Assembly: GCF_037392515.1 (NCBI RefSeq)
Contig: NC_090283.1
Span: 18,074,501-18,138,500 of the forward strand
Source: Haliotis asinina
Taxonomy: Eukaryota; Mollusca; Gastropoda; Lepetellida; Haliotidae
Reading direction: 5' to 3'
DNA length: 64,000 nucleotides
Below the pieces are notes generated by a model. The model was not told the origin of the DNA, did no database searches, and worked only from the letters and a program-made list of their open reading frames with translations. The translations under genes and the position numbers were made by a program. This document shows positions 45,120 through 56,603 of this stretch, one piece after another (positions within the stretch are counted from its first letter, which is position 1; each line of letters begins with the position of its first letter).

Positions 45120-46249
45120 CACATAAAAAAGGCTACAAGTACTTTTGACTGAATGGTTCTAACTCTGTTACAAGTAAAAAAGTAGTCTTTCCAGCTCAGA
45201 CCTGAAACTATGATACTTAATAAGCACTGCCCCCTCGCGACCAGTGAACACCTTATAATGTACATTCACTGTCAGGTCATGATTTGAAAATGCACGTGAT
45301 ACATGACAACGTGTGACAGATATATCAATGATTCCAAACTTGCCTAAAGTATATTATAAAAATAGTCAATTGGAACCAAATTTGGACGTTTCATGTTCTT
45401 TACTTCCAAAATTATGATGCCATAAGATAATGCTGAGGATAAAAGTTCCTTCATCGACACTGGTCCAGTTATAAGTGAAATAAAACATGCCTTTTAAGCC
45501 AAAACAAACACTATGACAAACAGTGTTGAATGGGAAAAGCTTAATTACAACTGGGAGCTTTTACTGACTTGCAGCAAACTGTCAAATATTGAGAGAAAGA
45601 CAGTAAATTATTGCAAACTTTCAGTATGATATAAGGTTAGGTGGACTCCATTTTACAAGTTAAAAAACAGCTCCTCTAAAGAGGCCTCCTCCTGACTACA
45701 ATCTAACTTAAGTCAAATATCTCGTACACAGGTCAACTTCACTGACAACTTGTATATACTAGCTTTTTCAGAAATCACTTCCACACCAATCAGCTTGCAT
45801 GCATACAACTATTGTCCATGATCTCACAATACAACACGATGCTTGTATCAGGGATACATTTGGTCTTTTTTAAAAAGTTATCAGTTACCGAAATGCCATT
45901 GTTATTTATATTTAGAAATGGTAGTCCATGAGGAGTTTAAACTGAACTTAAAGACTGAACTCTATTCGACATCGTACGTATAGTGGAACACCACTGTTGC
46001 TAAAACTTCAGTGAATCATTACAGCCATTCTAGTAATAGGTTACTATTACACCCACCAACAAAAACACTCTAGTATATTCAGTCTTAGATGTGCATGCGT
46101 AACCATGGTAACAGAACTGTACAACAATTCCAGAATAAACAAGATCCTCATATACAGACCTTCCAGCACTATTGTAACATTGCATGCAAAAATAATAAAA
46201 TCTTCCAAAACAAATACTTAAAATTGGATACTACATTCTGTACAAAAGT

Positions 46250-46393
46250 GTTACAGTAGTAAAGGTAATGGGGGTCCTGGAAAGAGTAGTTGTATAATTA
46301 GTACTAGATGTGGGTGTACCCTGGATTTCCCTGCAAATTTGCAGGCGATTTTGCTCTACGGTCCAGAACTCCCATTACCTATACTACTGTTAC
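46250..46393. mobile_element. MITE-like inverted-repeat element, 144 bp
   Basis: Left end GTTACAGTAGTAAAGGTAAT and reverse complement of the right end GTAACAGTAGTATAGGTAAT; arms extend to TCCTGGA/TTCTGGA. It contains a perfect 16-bp palindrome CCTGCAAATTTGCAGG (46330-46345). Confidence 0.75.
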
Positions 46394-46681
46394 CGAACTA
46401 AATGTTCTCCAAGCACGCAATACTGCCATTCTCAATAATCTGAAAATAGTGCTGTTTTATGTTTTAGTAACATAAAGGATGCCTTGCAACTAAATATCAA
46501 CAGAAATGCCAAGGAATCGTATAATTATAGCCTCATTCAGCACATACAATGCTGAACAGAATCGTTTTCTTGTAGTACAAAACACGCCATTTGTCCTCAT
46601 CAGAGGACTAATGAGTCCATTTGGCAAAAGTTTGTAGTAAAAGGTTTTACATATTTAGTTGCGTCGTGCTTGAGTTGGCCA

Positions 46682-46759
46682 TCACAGTAATGTACACTTA
46701 TGGTTTCTTTTCCTCACAGGCTGTGGCTGCAACACTGCTCGCACCGCCTCGTCAAACAC
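46682..46759 (-). other. Mtl: Mtl-type GTPase last coding exon
   Basis: The acceptor TCGCAG| ends at 46760. It encodes [20 protein letters not shown] then KCTLL and TGA (46684-46682). A 75-bp tandem array starts only 4 nt upstream of the acceptor. Confidence 0.9.
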
Positions 46760-49700
46760 CTGCGAATGTGACAAGATTTCCTGATCTCAACTGTACAATT
46801 CTCATATATACAAATATCTAGTGTAAATCTTACTACTGGAATGTGACAAGATTTCCTGATCTCAACTGTACAGTTCTCATATATACAAATATCTAGTGTA
46901 AATCTTACTACTGGAATGTGACAAGATTTCCTGATCTCAACTGTACAGTTCTCATATATACAAATATCTAGTGTAAATCTTACTACTGGAATGTGACAAG
47001 ATTTCCTGATCTCAACTGTACAGTTCTCATATATACAAATATCTAGTGTAAATCTTACTACTGGAATGACTAGTATGTCAAAATATGTCACAGGAGTGAT
47101 CACTGCTTGTCATACATTTCACTGATCAACAATATGTGTAACGAAAGTCAGCCAACTCTCAACCACCTGTTCCATCTATTGTGAGAGTGGTCAGTCTAGT
47201 TTTACTCCATTTTTAGCAATATTCCAGCTATATCACATCAGGATACCAGAAATAGGTGTCACATTGTACACCTGTGGGAATCAAACCCAGTCGCATGCTT
47301 TACCCTCTAGGCTACTCCACCATCCCAAGGGGTAATGTAATATTCCCTCAATATCAGGCTGGGGCACACCAGGAATGGGCTTCACACATTGTACCCATGT
47401 GGGGAATCAAACCTGGGTCATCGGTGTGATGAGTAAACACTTTAACAAATCAGCTACTCCATGGCCCATTTCATCTAGCCACTTAGAAGACTAGCTAGCC
47501 TCAAATTCATGCTAGTCCGCCATCCAAAGACAACAAAAAAAGTGCTCAGTAAAATAGTATACATCCAACTATGGAAATCCTTATTAACTCAAATCTAGTC
47601 AAAATCCAGTGATTATTATTTACTATTATGAACAACATTACACATTATCAGTTGGCCATCAAACTGATTGACAAATCTTTACCATTCGATCCTCCAAGTC
47701 ACATCAAACAACCACCTCAGCTTTGCCAAGTAACGCCACATTCAGCAATATTTCAGCTATATGCAGTCTGTAAATAACCGACTGGACCAGACAAACCAGT
47801 GACAAGCATCACAGGCATCGATCTAAATGGGAACAGATGTGTGAAACAAGACAGTGAGTCTGACCAAGCGAACCTGTTACCCGCCTCTAACAACAACCAT
47901 GGGATGCTGAAGAACATTTCAAACCCGGATCTTCACAGGTAATGCATTAGCAAGCTGAGGTACACTGAGTCAATTCTTTACCTGTTTGAGTCCTCTCTGT
48001 GTGAGTGCTGAGCACTCCATGTATTTGACTGCTCTCACTTTGTTGACTAACTTCATCCCTTGTTCTCGCTTGATGGGTGCAAGACCCTGAGCAACTAATT
48101 GGCCAATGGTTTCTTTATTTTCTCGTAAATCTATCTTTGTACCTGAAAATGAAAGAAAACAAATTAACATGATAATAATTGAAGAAAGTCGTCTAAATGT
48201 GTGCGGGAAATGTGTACTCAGCTGATCGTTACTTCCGGCTCTGTATACGAGACAATTCCACATGGTAGTCTTAATGCCCTGTAAAAGACAAACTAGAACT
48301 GAAAAGGTAAATAACTATGTCTAGTGACGTTTAATTGCAAATTTGACATCTTTACTGAAAAAGACATCTTCTCTTGTTTGATCATGCAAAGTGATACAAT
48401 GTTTTCTTTCTCCTTGAAAAAAGTTTAACTAAGGCATAACCCTAAGATATGCCACCCCACCCCTACAGACTGCATACTTAACTATGGTAATATACGGTAA
48501 TATACAATAACTAAATGACGGTGACCTGTAGATGATCCCGTAGGACTCAATAATAGACATGAAACAATACACAATGGTATTTTGTCTTCGGTTCGGTATG
48601 CAATCCAAACATTTGGTATTTTTGGTTTTGGTGCCGTCATTTCTATCTATTCATAAAAGGACGGTTTTGTTCATTCACAACAACAAAGGTTATGGGTTCT
48701 TTTTTCCATGTTATTCAACAATGAAAGGGTTGGCTCATATACTGAACCAAAACAGACTGAAACAACGGCTTTGTACCACAATACATACTGTGCTGTGATA
48801 AGAGCATATCTTTTCACCCCTACTTGATATCCCAGTGGCTCACACCATGACCATGAAGCTATGCCGTTTGACAAGCATCAAGGGGTCAGTGAGTAAAATA
48901 CTTTAGTTTTATGTCACACACAGCAACATTCCTATATGACGGCAGTCTGTAAATAATCGAGTCTGGACCAGACAATCCAGTGATCAACAGCATGAGCATC
49001 AATCCTCACAATCAGGAACCTATGACGTGTCAACCAAGTCTGCAAGCCTGACCACCTGATACCGTTAGTCACCTCTTACGACAAGCATAGTCGCCTTTTG
49101 TAGCAAGCATGGGTTGCAATATCAATGAAGTCAGGAAGAGACAAAAGTCATAGCATGGGTAGTTGATTACTAACGCTAAACCTGAAAGTAGTGAGTGAGT
49201 TTAGTTTTACGCCACACTTAGTAATATTCCAGCTATATGGCGGTGGTCTGTAAATAATCGAGTCTGGACCAGACAATCCAGTGATCAACAGCATGAGCAT
49301 CGACATGCGCAAGTGGGAAACCGCTGACATTTGTCAACAAATCAGCGAGCCTGATCCCATTAGTCGCCTCTAACGACAAACATAGTCGCCTTTTACTGCA
49401 AGCATGGGTTGGTGAAGGACTAATCTGCCCCAGACCTTCTTGTGCCAAACCTGAAATTAAATCACAATGGCTAACACATTAATTTGATGATATATTATGC
49501 TCACAAAGCAAGTTTCATATTCAATGTGATACTGAATCTGACATGTGAGCAGTGTATCCTGGAAACAGCAAAGGGAGGTAAGTCTTACCAACAAGTATAA
49601 CCGGGGCATCAGGGCAGTGGTGCTTGATCTCAGGATTCCATTTTGTTGTGACATTTTCAAAGGAAGAGGGACTCACAACACTAAAGCATATCAGGAATAC

Positions 49701-52700
49701 GTCAGTCTGCAACAAAAGGAAACCATTGTTTAATCAAAGGGGAAGAAGATCCAGGTTGAATACCCTACATCTTTACATGGGTACAGGGTATGACACCCAT
49801 TTCTGGTGTCCACTGACCAAGGTTTTACAAAACCTTCCAAGGACTTTGAAAAATGGGAGTCATAGGGACCCACAAAAATTATTTTTGAGAGTCATTTTAA
49901 ATACTTGGGAGTCATATTTATTACTTCTTTGTGTGAATATAAAAGCATGAGTTCTGCAAGGATTTTATTGTCTTGTGTTGAGTGAAGCTCATTTCTGTTG
50001 TCCCGATATGATATGGCACAGCATAATGTTAAGACTGGCATTAAAAAAATGAGCGTTACATATAACTACAGTTCTGTCAAAACTAGAAAAAAAATGATTT
50101 TTCACGTTTATCACTACAATTTATGTAGTTGATATACAAAAATGTGAAATATCTGTAAAAATAAGTTCGGCCTAACTTCAGTTCTAATTGTTGGTAGATA
50201 GGAAAGGTGAAAAAAGGTCTTTAATGAGGAAAGATTAGTGCACAAATGAGCAATGCAGATTTTTCCAGAGTCCAAAGCGACTTATTTGGAACAGACCATG
50301 GCTTTATGCAAATTAATCAGCCATGATGTTGTATTGCAAAGGACACTTTTTAAAAGCCCAGTCTGAAATTAGACTTTGTTACAAATGATAGCTAACACAA
50401 AAAGTAATAACTTTCTTGCTCAAACTCTTAAGGATGTAGCTCCCATGGAGTCTCACTATCACAACAAAAAGAAACAGGTAGGAGGGGTTGTCTCAAAAGC
50501 ATAACTTTGACGGGTGAAGCAGATGATGCTTGGGGTCAGCCTGGAGGATATCAGAGATAAGATTTGATAATCCCATTAGGGAATTAATGAAGGGAAGTAC
50601 ACGGCATGTTCTATCATATGTAACAATATCCTGTCCTGTCGATCTTTGGGTGGCCATGACACCTATATATTTTGAAGCATTTAGTATGATGCTTTTCTAT
50701 GGGTATCTAGTGTCATACTCTTTCACAAATGTTAACATAAGATTCAGGAAAGAAAGACACATAAGATGTCAATCAATAGATGAGACATATTCAACACACA
50801 AGAAAAAGCACAAAATAACTTTGAGATGACCCCTTGCACCAGTAGACAGCACATGCATTTCATGGTAGGTGAGTTTAGAGTCCATCTTCACACCTAGCTT
50901 ACCGACCTAATTGCCATCTAAAGTCTGATCTATTGTTTTCAGCAGCTACTCGCATTTTTCTTAAGTACTGCCCGATTTTACAAGTAAACATGCTTTTCTG
51001 GATATATCCTCTTTCGCCTCCCATTGAATGCCCAGTTAGGCCAAAGTGAGTTATTTCGACATATCCTAATTTCATTTGTGTAATTTTGAGGGATAAAGAG
51101 TAACAGTCTAAAAACAGCTTTTTTTTCCCTATTTTGAACAGAAGTTCATCTTCGATATCTCCATAGTATACAATCCAATAAGTCTCCACTATACCCGGGA
51201 TGCATCTACGGCTAAGCCCGATAAATTTATTACCTCCCTTGGCTGACTTTTTAATCCAGCCAGGTGTATGTATACGCTGGGAAATTGAGCAAACCAATCA
51301 CAACTCACTTTCACTTTTTAAATATCTAACTGATTAAACTTGACTACACAAACCGTGTACAGGTCCTCTGAAAGAGGCAGAAGGTGTTCTTGCATATATA
51401 TTTTTTTAAGTTGTCCGACCTATCAATGTGTCTGCAGATTTCCCCCAAATTTGAGTCACATTGCAAACAAACCTTCGCAGCTGCAACCGCTATCTTTGTT
51501 GATACTGGCAAGTTCAGTTGTAACGGCGGCCTAGCCGACTGGCTACTGTGAGAATGCGGAGCCAGCAAAGGGAGATAATAAAATCTTCGGGCCGAGATGC
51601 ATCCAGGGTATAGTGGAGATTCATCAGAACATATACCGTGGAGATGACACAAGTTTAGCTATACTCTAACCAAAGGATGCTCAAGACCAATCTCTTCGTA
51701 AAGACTAATAAATGAATTAGTTATCTTGTAGCGTTATGAATTCATCTATGAATTCATTCATACCAGTACCAATTGCAGTCCCAACTTTTATAATAGAATT
51801 TCTAGAGCCACACTTAAGGTAAATATCATAAAGTTATCTATTTGTTTGAGCAGGGGCATAATTGCCTCATATATAGCCTGATTCTGACTGCATTGGTGGA
51901 GAACCTAATGCCCCCTCCAGCTCCAAGTCATCTTTGACTTCAAATCAACATGGTTCAGAGTTCAGTTACCTCCTTATCACTATCAGGTGTTTGTCAATCA
52001 AATCTTGTGCTGATGTTACCAAATTTCTTCCAGATAACAAAGTGTTATCTTATCTTTGCAGGACAAGGGATGAACTCGTTACACTTGTCAAAGCTTGAGA
52101 AATCCTTCTCGCCTCATACTGATAGCATTTGAAGAGCAAGTATGCAGTGTGCAAAACAGACACTGGCCTGTGGGCTTGGGGGCGAGAGATTTGTCCTCAT
52201 TGCTTCAGGTTTTTTAAATTTCAACACGCCTTTACGACCAGCATATTTTTTTCAGCTTTAAAGACGGTATTATTATTGCAAAGATGGCAAATGAATGATA
52301 ACACTGACAGCACTTTCTAAACAGGATCCAGCTTCAAAGTACATGACTGTCAATCAGTAATGACCAGGATCTTGTGGGCTCTTCTAAACAGGATCCAGCT
52401 TCAAAGTACACGACTGTCAATCAGTCATGACCAGGATCTTGTGGGCTCGACGGAGAGCCAGTTAGGTAACCAGTTGACACGCACTCTATGCAGTGCAGTA
52501 GATACTTGCTGCAGATACCTATACTGGATGAAGGTCAATTCAACCTAGGCCATCATGGGTCCTTTCTTTGGTACACTAAACTAGGATGAGAACAAAAGAC
52601 AAAGCTAACCTGTGGGTAGGAGAGAGGGCGGAGTCTGTCGTAGTCTTCCTGTCCCGCTGTATCCCACAATCCCAAGCTCACTGGAACACTGTCAACCATC

Positions 52701-52768
52701 ATGTTGGCTGTATAGTTGTCAAATCTGAAGCAGATTATAATATAATAATGAGTGATGAATGGTTAATG

Positions 52769-52819
<51 letters not shown>

Positions 52820-53417
52820 ATATCATTAATGAAGCATCTTCATGCTCAAGTGAATGCTGACGTATATCAGGTAACGAATGAATGAATGAATGATACAAAC
52901 ATACAAACACATGATCACTGTCATTACATGGGCAATGAATCAGCAATGATCAGTGTACACTGGTGTTCATTCGAAGCATATTTTCGTTCACAAGAATTAT
53001 AAAGATTTGATTTGATAGCTTGAACAATGCTGAAGGCTGCCATTACAGGAAAAGGAAATAGAGCGATACAGCCTATGTTGTCTACAGTATCCCCAAATCA
53101 TTATCATCAAGTGTTCTACTGGCACACCACTGACTCCTGCAAGCAAACCAGATGGTTCCATAATCTAGAAACAATCCAACCCATAGGGTTCTAGATAATG
53201 GTTGAACAAAAGTGTTGCCGGATGGACGGATGGACATATACCCCTGACCTTCATGTCTGGGTATTACAAGCAAACGAGTGAGCGAGTGAGTGTATACTTA
53301 CACTGTGGGAACATATTCTCCAGGGAAGCTATCTGTGGTGTACGAGATGAGCATGCACGTCTTGCCCACTGTTCCGTCACCCACTACCACGCACTTGATC
53401 GGTCGGCCTTGAGCCAT
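46682..53417 (-). CDS. Mtl: Rac-like Rho-family GTPase, Mtl/MIG-2 type (5 coding exons, 195 aa)
   Basis: Exons (minus): 53302-53417, 52610-52724, 49589-49706, 47982-48142, 46682-46759; all GT-AG with consistent phases (2,0,1,0). A membrane-bound molecular switch controlling actin and cell migration. Seen: P-loop GDGTVGKT (13-20), switch I YVPTVFDNY with T38, switch II DTAGQE (60-65) with catalytic Q64, guanine motifs GTKID (117-121) and CSAL (160-163), a basic stretch RKRNHK and the C-terminal CTLL box (C192), whose final Leu predicts geranylgeranylation. The P-loop Thr16 in place of the usual Rac Ala13, the start [20 protein letters not shown] and the KREQG...QRGLK block match recalled Drosophila Mtl better than Rac1 or RhoG. 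Nothing essential is missing. The coding introns carry SINE copies, a CAG-type trinucleotide run and a 75-bp tandem repeat. Confidence 0.94.
46764..47063. repeat. 75-bp tandem repeat, 4 copies, abutting a splice acceptor
   Basis: Unit starts GAATGTGACAAGATTTCCTG; copies begin at 46764, 46839, 46914 and 46989 and are almost identical. The first unit begins next to the acceptor of the last Mtl coding exon (AG at 46760-46761 on the minus strand). Confidence 0.92.
47188..47325 (-). mobile_element. Family B SINE in the last Mtl intron
   Basis: TTTTAGCAATATTCCAGC to CCTCTAGGCTACTCCACC; first of two head-to-tail copies. Confidence 0.78.
47335..47466 (-). mobile_element. Family B SINE in the last Mtl intron, second copy
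   Basis: Keeps GGGCTTCACACATTGTACCC and GGGGAATCAAACCTGGGTC; tail region lost. Confidence 0.78.
47730..47942 (-). mobile_element. Family A repeat in the last Mtl intron
   Basis: GTAACGCCACATTCAGCAATA to CCGGATCTTCACAGGTA; ends 40 bp from the exon 4 donor. Confidence 0.72.
47982..48142 (-). other. Mtl: Mtl-type GTPase exon 4
   Basis: Acceptor TTTTCAG| and donor AAACAG|GTAAAG. It holds the TKID and CSAL guanine-binding motifs and the Rho insert helix (ENKETIGQL to KREQG). Confidence 0.93.
48886..49120 (-). mobile_element. Family A repeat in Mtl intron 3
   Basis: Body nearly complete, from TTTATGTCACACACAGCAAC to AGCAAGCATGGGTTGC. Confidence 0.82.
49190..49440 (-). mobile_element. Family A repeat in Mtl intron 3, full length
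   Basis: Intact tail side (GTGAGTGAGTTTAGTTTTAC) and head side (GGTTGGTGAAGGACTAATC); lies about 150 bp from exon 3. Confidence 0.85.
49589..49706 (-). other. Mtl: Mtl-type GTPase exon 3
   Basis: Acceptor CTTTTGTTGCAG| and donor CTTGTTG|GTAAGA. It encodes [20 protein letters not shown] through [11 protein letters not shown], the central strand/helix typical of the Rho family. Confidence 0.93.
49745..49812 (+). mobile_element. Family B fragment
   Basis: CCAGGTTGAATACCCTAC (altered B box) and CACCCATTTCTGGTGTCC only. Confidence 0.5.
51183..51625. mobile_element. Foldback / MITE-like element, about 440 bp
   Basis: The left arm TCTCCACTATACCCGGGATG and reverse complement of the right arm TCTCCACTATACCCTGGATG continue in parallel for about 65 bp to CTCCCTTGGCTG / CTCCCTTTGCTG. 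No clear target duplication. Lies in Mtl intron 2. Confidence 0.72.
52315..52447. repeat. 67-bp tandem duplication
   Basis: AACAGGATCCAGCTTCAAAG at 52319 repeats at 52386; the two copies differ at only a few bases, so it is recent. Lies in Mtl intron 2, about 160 bp from exon 2. Confidence 0.85.
52610..52724 (-). other. Mtl: Mtl-type GTPase exon 2
   Basis: Acceptor AATCTGCTTCAG| and donor CCACAG|GTTAGC. It encodes [12 protein letters not shown] through [18 protein letters not shown], that is switch I to switch II. Confidence 0.93.
52770..52819. repeat. (GCT)n, CAG-type trinucleotide repeat in gene sense
   Basis: About 16 pure units in Mtl intron 1 of the coding part, about 45 nt upstream of the exon 2 acceptor on the transcribed strand. 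Confidence 0.95.
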
Positions 53418-53472
53418 AATCACTATCTACTGTATGCAGATCTGACGGTCAGCTAAGTAGAGTCTGGGTACT
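53302..53472 (-). other. Mtl: Mtl-type GTPase exon with start codon
   Basis: The acceptor TTTTTTTCCAG| ends at 53473, followed by 55 nt of 5' UTR, ATG at 53417-53415, and donor CCACAGT|GTAAGT. It carries the P-loop and the first half of switch I. The acceptor implies an upstream noncoding exon. Confidence 0.9.
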
Positions 53473-53633
53473 CTGGAAAAAAACAAAAATCAATTTAAAA
53501 AATATAAATCCACTTTACCATCAATCAGTACACTCTATAACACTTTGGTTAATCTAGGGTAAGATTCAACTGCACATTTGGAAAATCAAACCCAGTCTTT
53601 TCAAGAATTCTATTTGTAATTAGCAATTATAAG

Positions 53634-53802
53634 AGTGATTGAGTTTAGTATTACACCATATTTAGCAATATTCCAGCAATATTACAGTGTGGACACCAGA
53701 AATGGACTGTACACATCGTAATTATGTGGGAATCTGACCGAACAAAAGGAATGGAGCGTGACAAGCAAGCACTTTCACCCCTAAGCGACCACACCAACCC
53801 AG
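53634..53802 (-). mobile_element. Family B SINE in Mtl 5' intron
   Basis: Tail side GATTGAGTTTAGTATTACAC, body CCAGAAATGGACTGTACACA; head boxes diverged. Confidence 0.7.
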
Positions 53803-54774
53803 CAACCCGTTGTAGTAGAATCGAGTACTTAAGAGATTTCAAACATAGAGTGTTTCTACTTGAATTTTGGTGTTATTTGTGGTCACCATTCATTGTAAAT
53901 TAAGGCAGACACCATTGTCAAAACATGTCAATTTTGCTCTTTTGCAAAATATGTTGAAAATACATAATCTGGCAATTTGCCACTTTTTTATTCATTATCT
54001 AAAAATTTGCATTCTTTAAGCTCTATTTGTAAAATGTATCAATATTTGCTTAATTTAAAAATTCATGGCAACCCTAGTGTACAATACCCTATCTCAGGAT
54101 TTTTTGCGTACACTAATTGAAACAGAGCTAAAGTCAAGGCGTGTATTTGCATATTTTACTCAATAAAAAAACAATTTACTCGATTAATTACAAATCTGGG
54201 AGTACAAAAATGCATAAGAATCACCCAATAGGTCTATTACACCTTCCGTAATTTACTCAGTTAACTAAATCGGCTTGCATTTGATTCATTGTTGGGCTCA
54301 AACTCTACAACAGCATTAGCAAATTTTAGGCGATGCCTATATGAATTATACATATACTGTTATAGCTGTAGCTAATGCTCGAAGTTCACTACAATAGTCA
54401 CATGACTTCTATGTTGAGCATTTAAAAATGACTGAAAACTATTTTGCAATGTAACAATTAATAACAATTTTTAGACAATTGAGAAACATTTATATATATG
54501 TAGGAGCGTTAATTACCCAATGAGGATAAGAAACTCCATACAGTAAAAATACTCAATTCCTTAAACTAGTGGGAGTATACAAAATTCTAGCTACTCCTAA
54601 AAAATTGCTATTATGCATACATAAACAGATATGGGAGTAAATACCCATTTGCTTGAAAAAATATCTGTAGCTCTGTTGGAAGGTGAAAAAATTACACAGA
54701 GGTTACATTAAAACACAGCCATGATAGCGGTGAACCTTGAGCCAATAAGCATGATGAGTATTTATGCTTAAAGG

Positions 54775-55078
54775 TCACATGCAACGTAAAACACAACTTT
54801 GCAGATTGTGGTACCTCTCGGTATGCACTTACCGAAACAAATCATAAAAAATGCCAATTCAACCTATAAAGTTGAAAAAAACAACGCGATGAAAAATAAA
54901 GCCCGCGAAATCGGAGTTCAAATGTTTCACTAAATTCCCCCCAGCGCTGGGGGGAAAACTGGTTTCAACAGCTGTGCTGCGCTGCGTCCATAACGCATGC
55001 GCAGTGAATAGGTTCGCGGAGCTTGAAGCAGTATGCACGCCCAGCGTCTCAGGTCGTGAGCGTACTATCGCGATTCAA
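54775..55078 (+). repeat. 300-bp dispersed repeat, copy 1 (plus)
   Basis: AAGGTCACATGCAACGTAAA through TGCCAATTCAACCTATAAAG to CGCATGCGCAGTGAATAGG and GGTCGTGAGCG. It pairs with an inverted copy at 56604-56900. Confidence 0.75.
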
Positions 55079-55527
55079 AAGTGCAATATTTTGTACTTGG
55101 GCTTACTTCCCACGAAACGAAGCACTCGGGAGACTGAACCCATGTATTTGACACACAAACTATCACTACTATACAGAGAATTTAAAAGCCTGCATTATTG
55201 TTGACGCAATGCCACTGGGCCCTAGGTTCAGATAATCTAAGCTTGTAATTTGCCGTTGTTTAAAACTACTTAGTTTACTCTTTGCCAGCTGACTGCTCAT
55301 GGCTCACTGAATACCTTACCTGCTCTACCTTGTTTTTTTTATCGTTATTAAACAATCAGAGTCGATGTCTTGATGAAAGTTCCATACTGAAGTTGACTCC
55401 CCTAAACTTGTCCATGACTTCTGCTCATGACACCAGGGAGTCATCATGACTCCTAAATTGTCATGTATAAGGCAAACAATTACCAGCACATGCACCAATC
55501 TATGCAATTCAGATACAATGATTTGTA

Positions 55528-55615
55528 ACAACCAGGTAAGCGAGCATGACCACTCATCACGTTAGTCACCTCTTATGACAACTGAAGACCAACTGTAACC
55601 CTGATCTTCACAGGT
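55528..55615 (-). mobile_element. Family A head fragment
   Basis: Only the head half: GCATGACCACTCATCACGTTA and CACCTCTTATGACAAC. Confidence 0.55.
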
Positions 55616-56178
55616 AAATTATAGAACTAGAAGAAGTTGAGCAATGTCACACTGAAAACTTTCTGTCTGGACATAATCAGTGTGATCCTCTTTTGACAAC
55701 AGGTATAAGGAGTTCACTTAGGGTTTGATCAAGATTTCAAACTATGGTTCTTTACTCGGCAAATCTTGAACAGTTTGTGACTATGTTGAAAATATGACTT
55801 ATAATATTCCCAAGAATAATTTGGGAAATAATTTTTAGTGATATCAGGTTGTGCCCTTGGGACAAATTGGCACACTTATACAAATATTTATTCATGAATA
55901 CAGTACTCAAGCTTGCTGATGCATTATTCAAAATATCCAATCATATAATAATATCCAGTAATAGTCTTCCTCACAAACCTGGTAAACCACTGCTTGTTTT
56001 GTGTATACTACATTCTGAAAAAATTGCTTTGAAAACTAACAGCTGAGTTAATATTCAAAGGAAAAACATACCTCCTCTGTATTTGATTGCAGTGACTGCA
56101 AACAACGAACAGAATTCAAGAAGGGATCATGTTTGATTCATTGTTAACACTCAAGTCCTGACATGTCTATTCAATAGT

Positions 56179-56335
56179 CACTGAGTATGGTTTTACACCG
56201 CTTTTAGCAACATTCCAGCAGCATCACAGTTGGGACACCAGAAATGGGCTTCACATATTGTACCCACGTGGGGAGCTAAACCCAGTCTTTGGTGTGACAA
56301 GTGAATGTTTGAACCACAATGCTACTCCACTGCTA
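56179..56335 (-). mobile_element. Family B SINE in Mtl 5' intron
   Basis: ACACCGCTTTTAGCAACATT to GAACCACAATGCTACTCCAC. Confidence 0.75.
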
Positions 56336-56603
56336 TTGAACAACATAACCAAGTATATTTCTTTATGGCTCTTTAGCCGGCTCTTTGTTTTTGACTCATA
56401 AGCCCGATAGGTGTTAATTTCAAGTTGCATGTGGTCAATAATTGAAGTTGTGCATTGCATATTGTCATTAGCAGACAGGCAGACATATAGGTGTCTATAA
56501 ACCAGACATTGTGTTTTCTCTGTGACAAGAGTCTGCTTATCACAATTGACATATTTTTTATGTAAAGAGCAGATTGTTTAGTTGTTTGTGTACACAACCA
56601 AGA

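Larger units (their letters stand above)
36850..46681 (-). other. 9.8-kb noncoding, SINE-poor stretch downstream of the Mtl-type gene
   Basis: No open frame here resembles a known protein. Only four partial SINE copies occur, against roughly one per kilobase elsewhere. It holds a degenerate minisatellite (43746-44005), a small inverted-repeat element (46250-46393), a poly-A run and an ATC microsatellite. It may be a long 3' UTR. Confidence 0.4.

Noticed and set aside
46764-47063. CRISPR-like direct repeats
   Set aside because: Units are contiguous without spacers, and the genome is eukaryotic.
46714-47103. 129-aa minus-strand frame with a 25-residue peptide repeated four times
   Set aside because: Product of the 75-bp tandem repeat (exactly 25 codons). 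It is not in frame with the adjoining Mtl exon.
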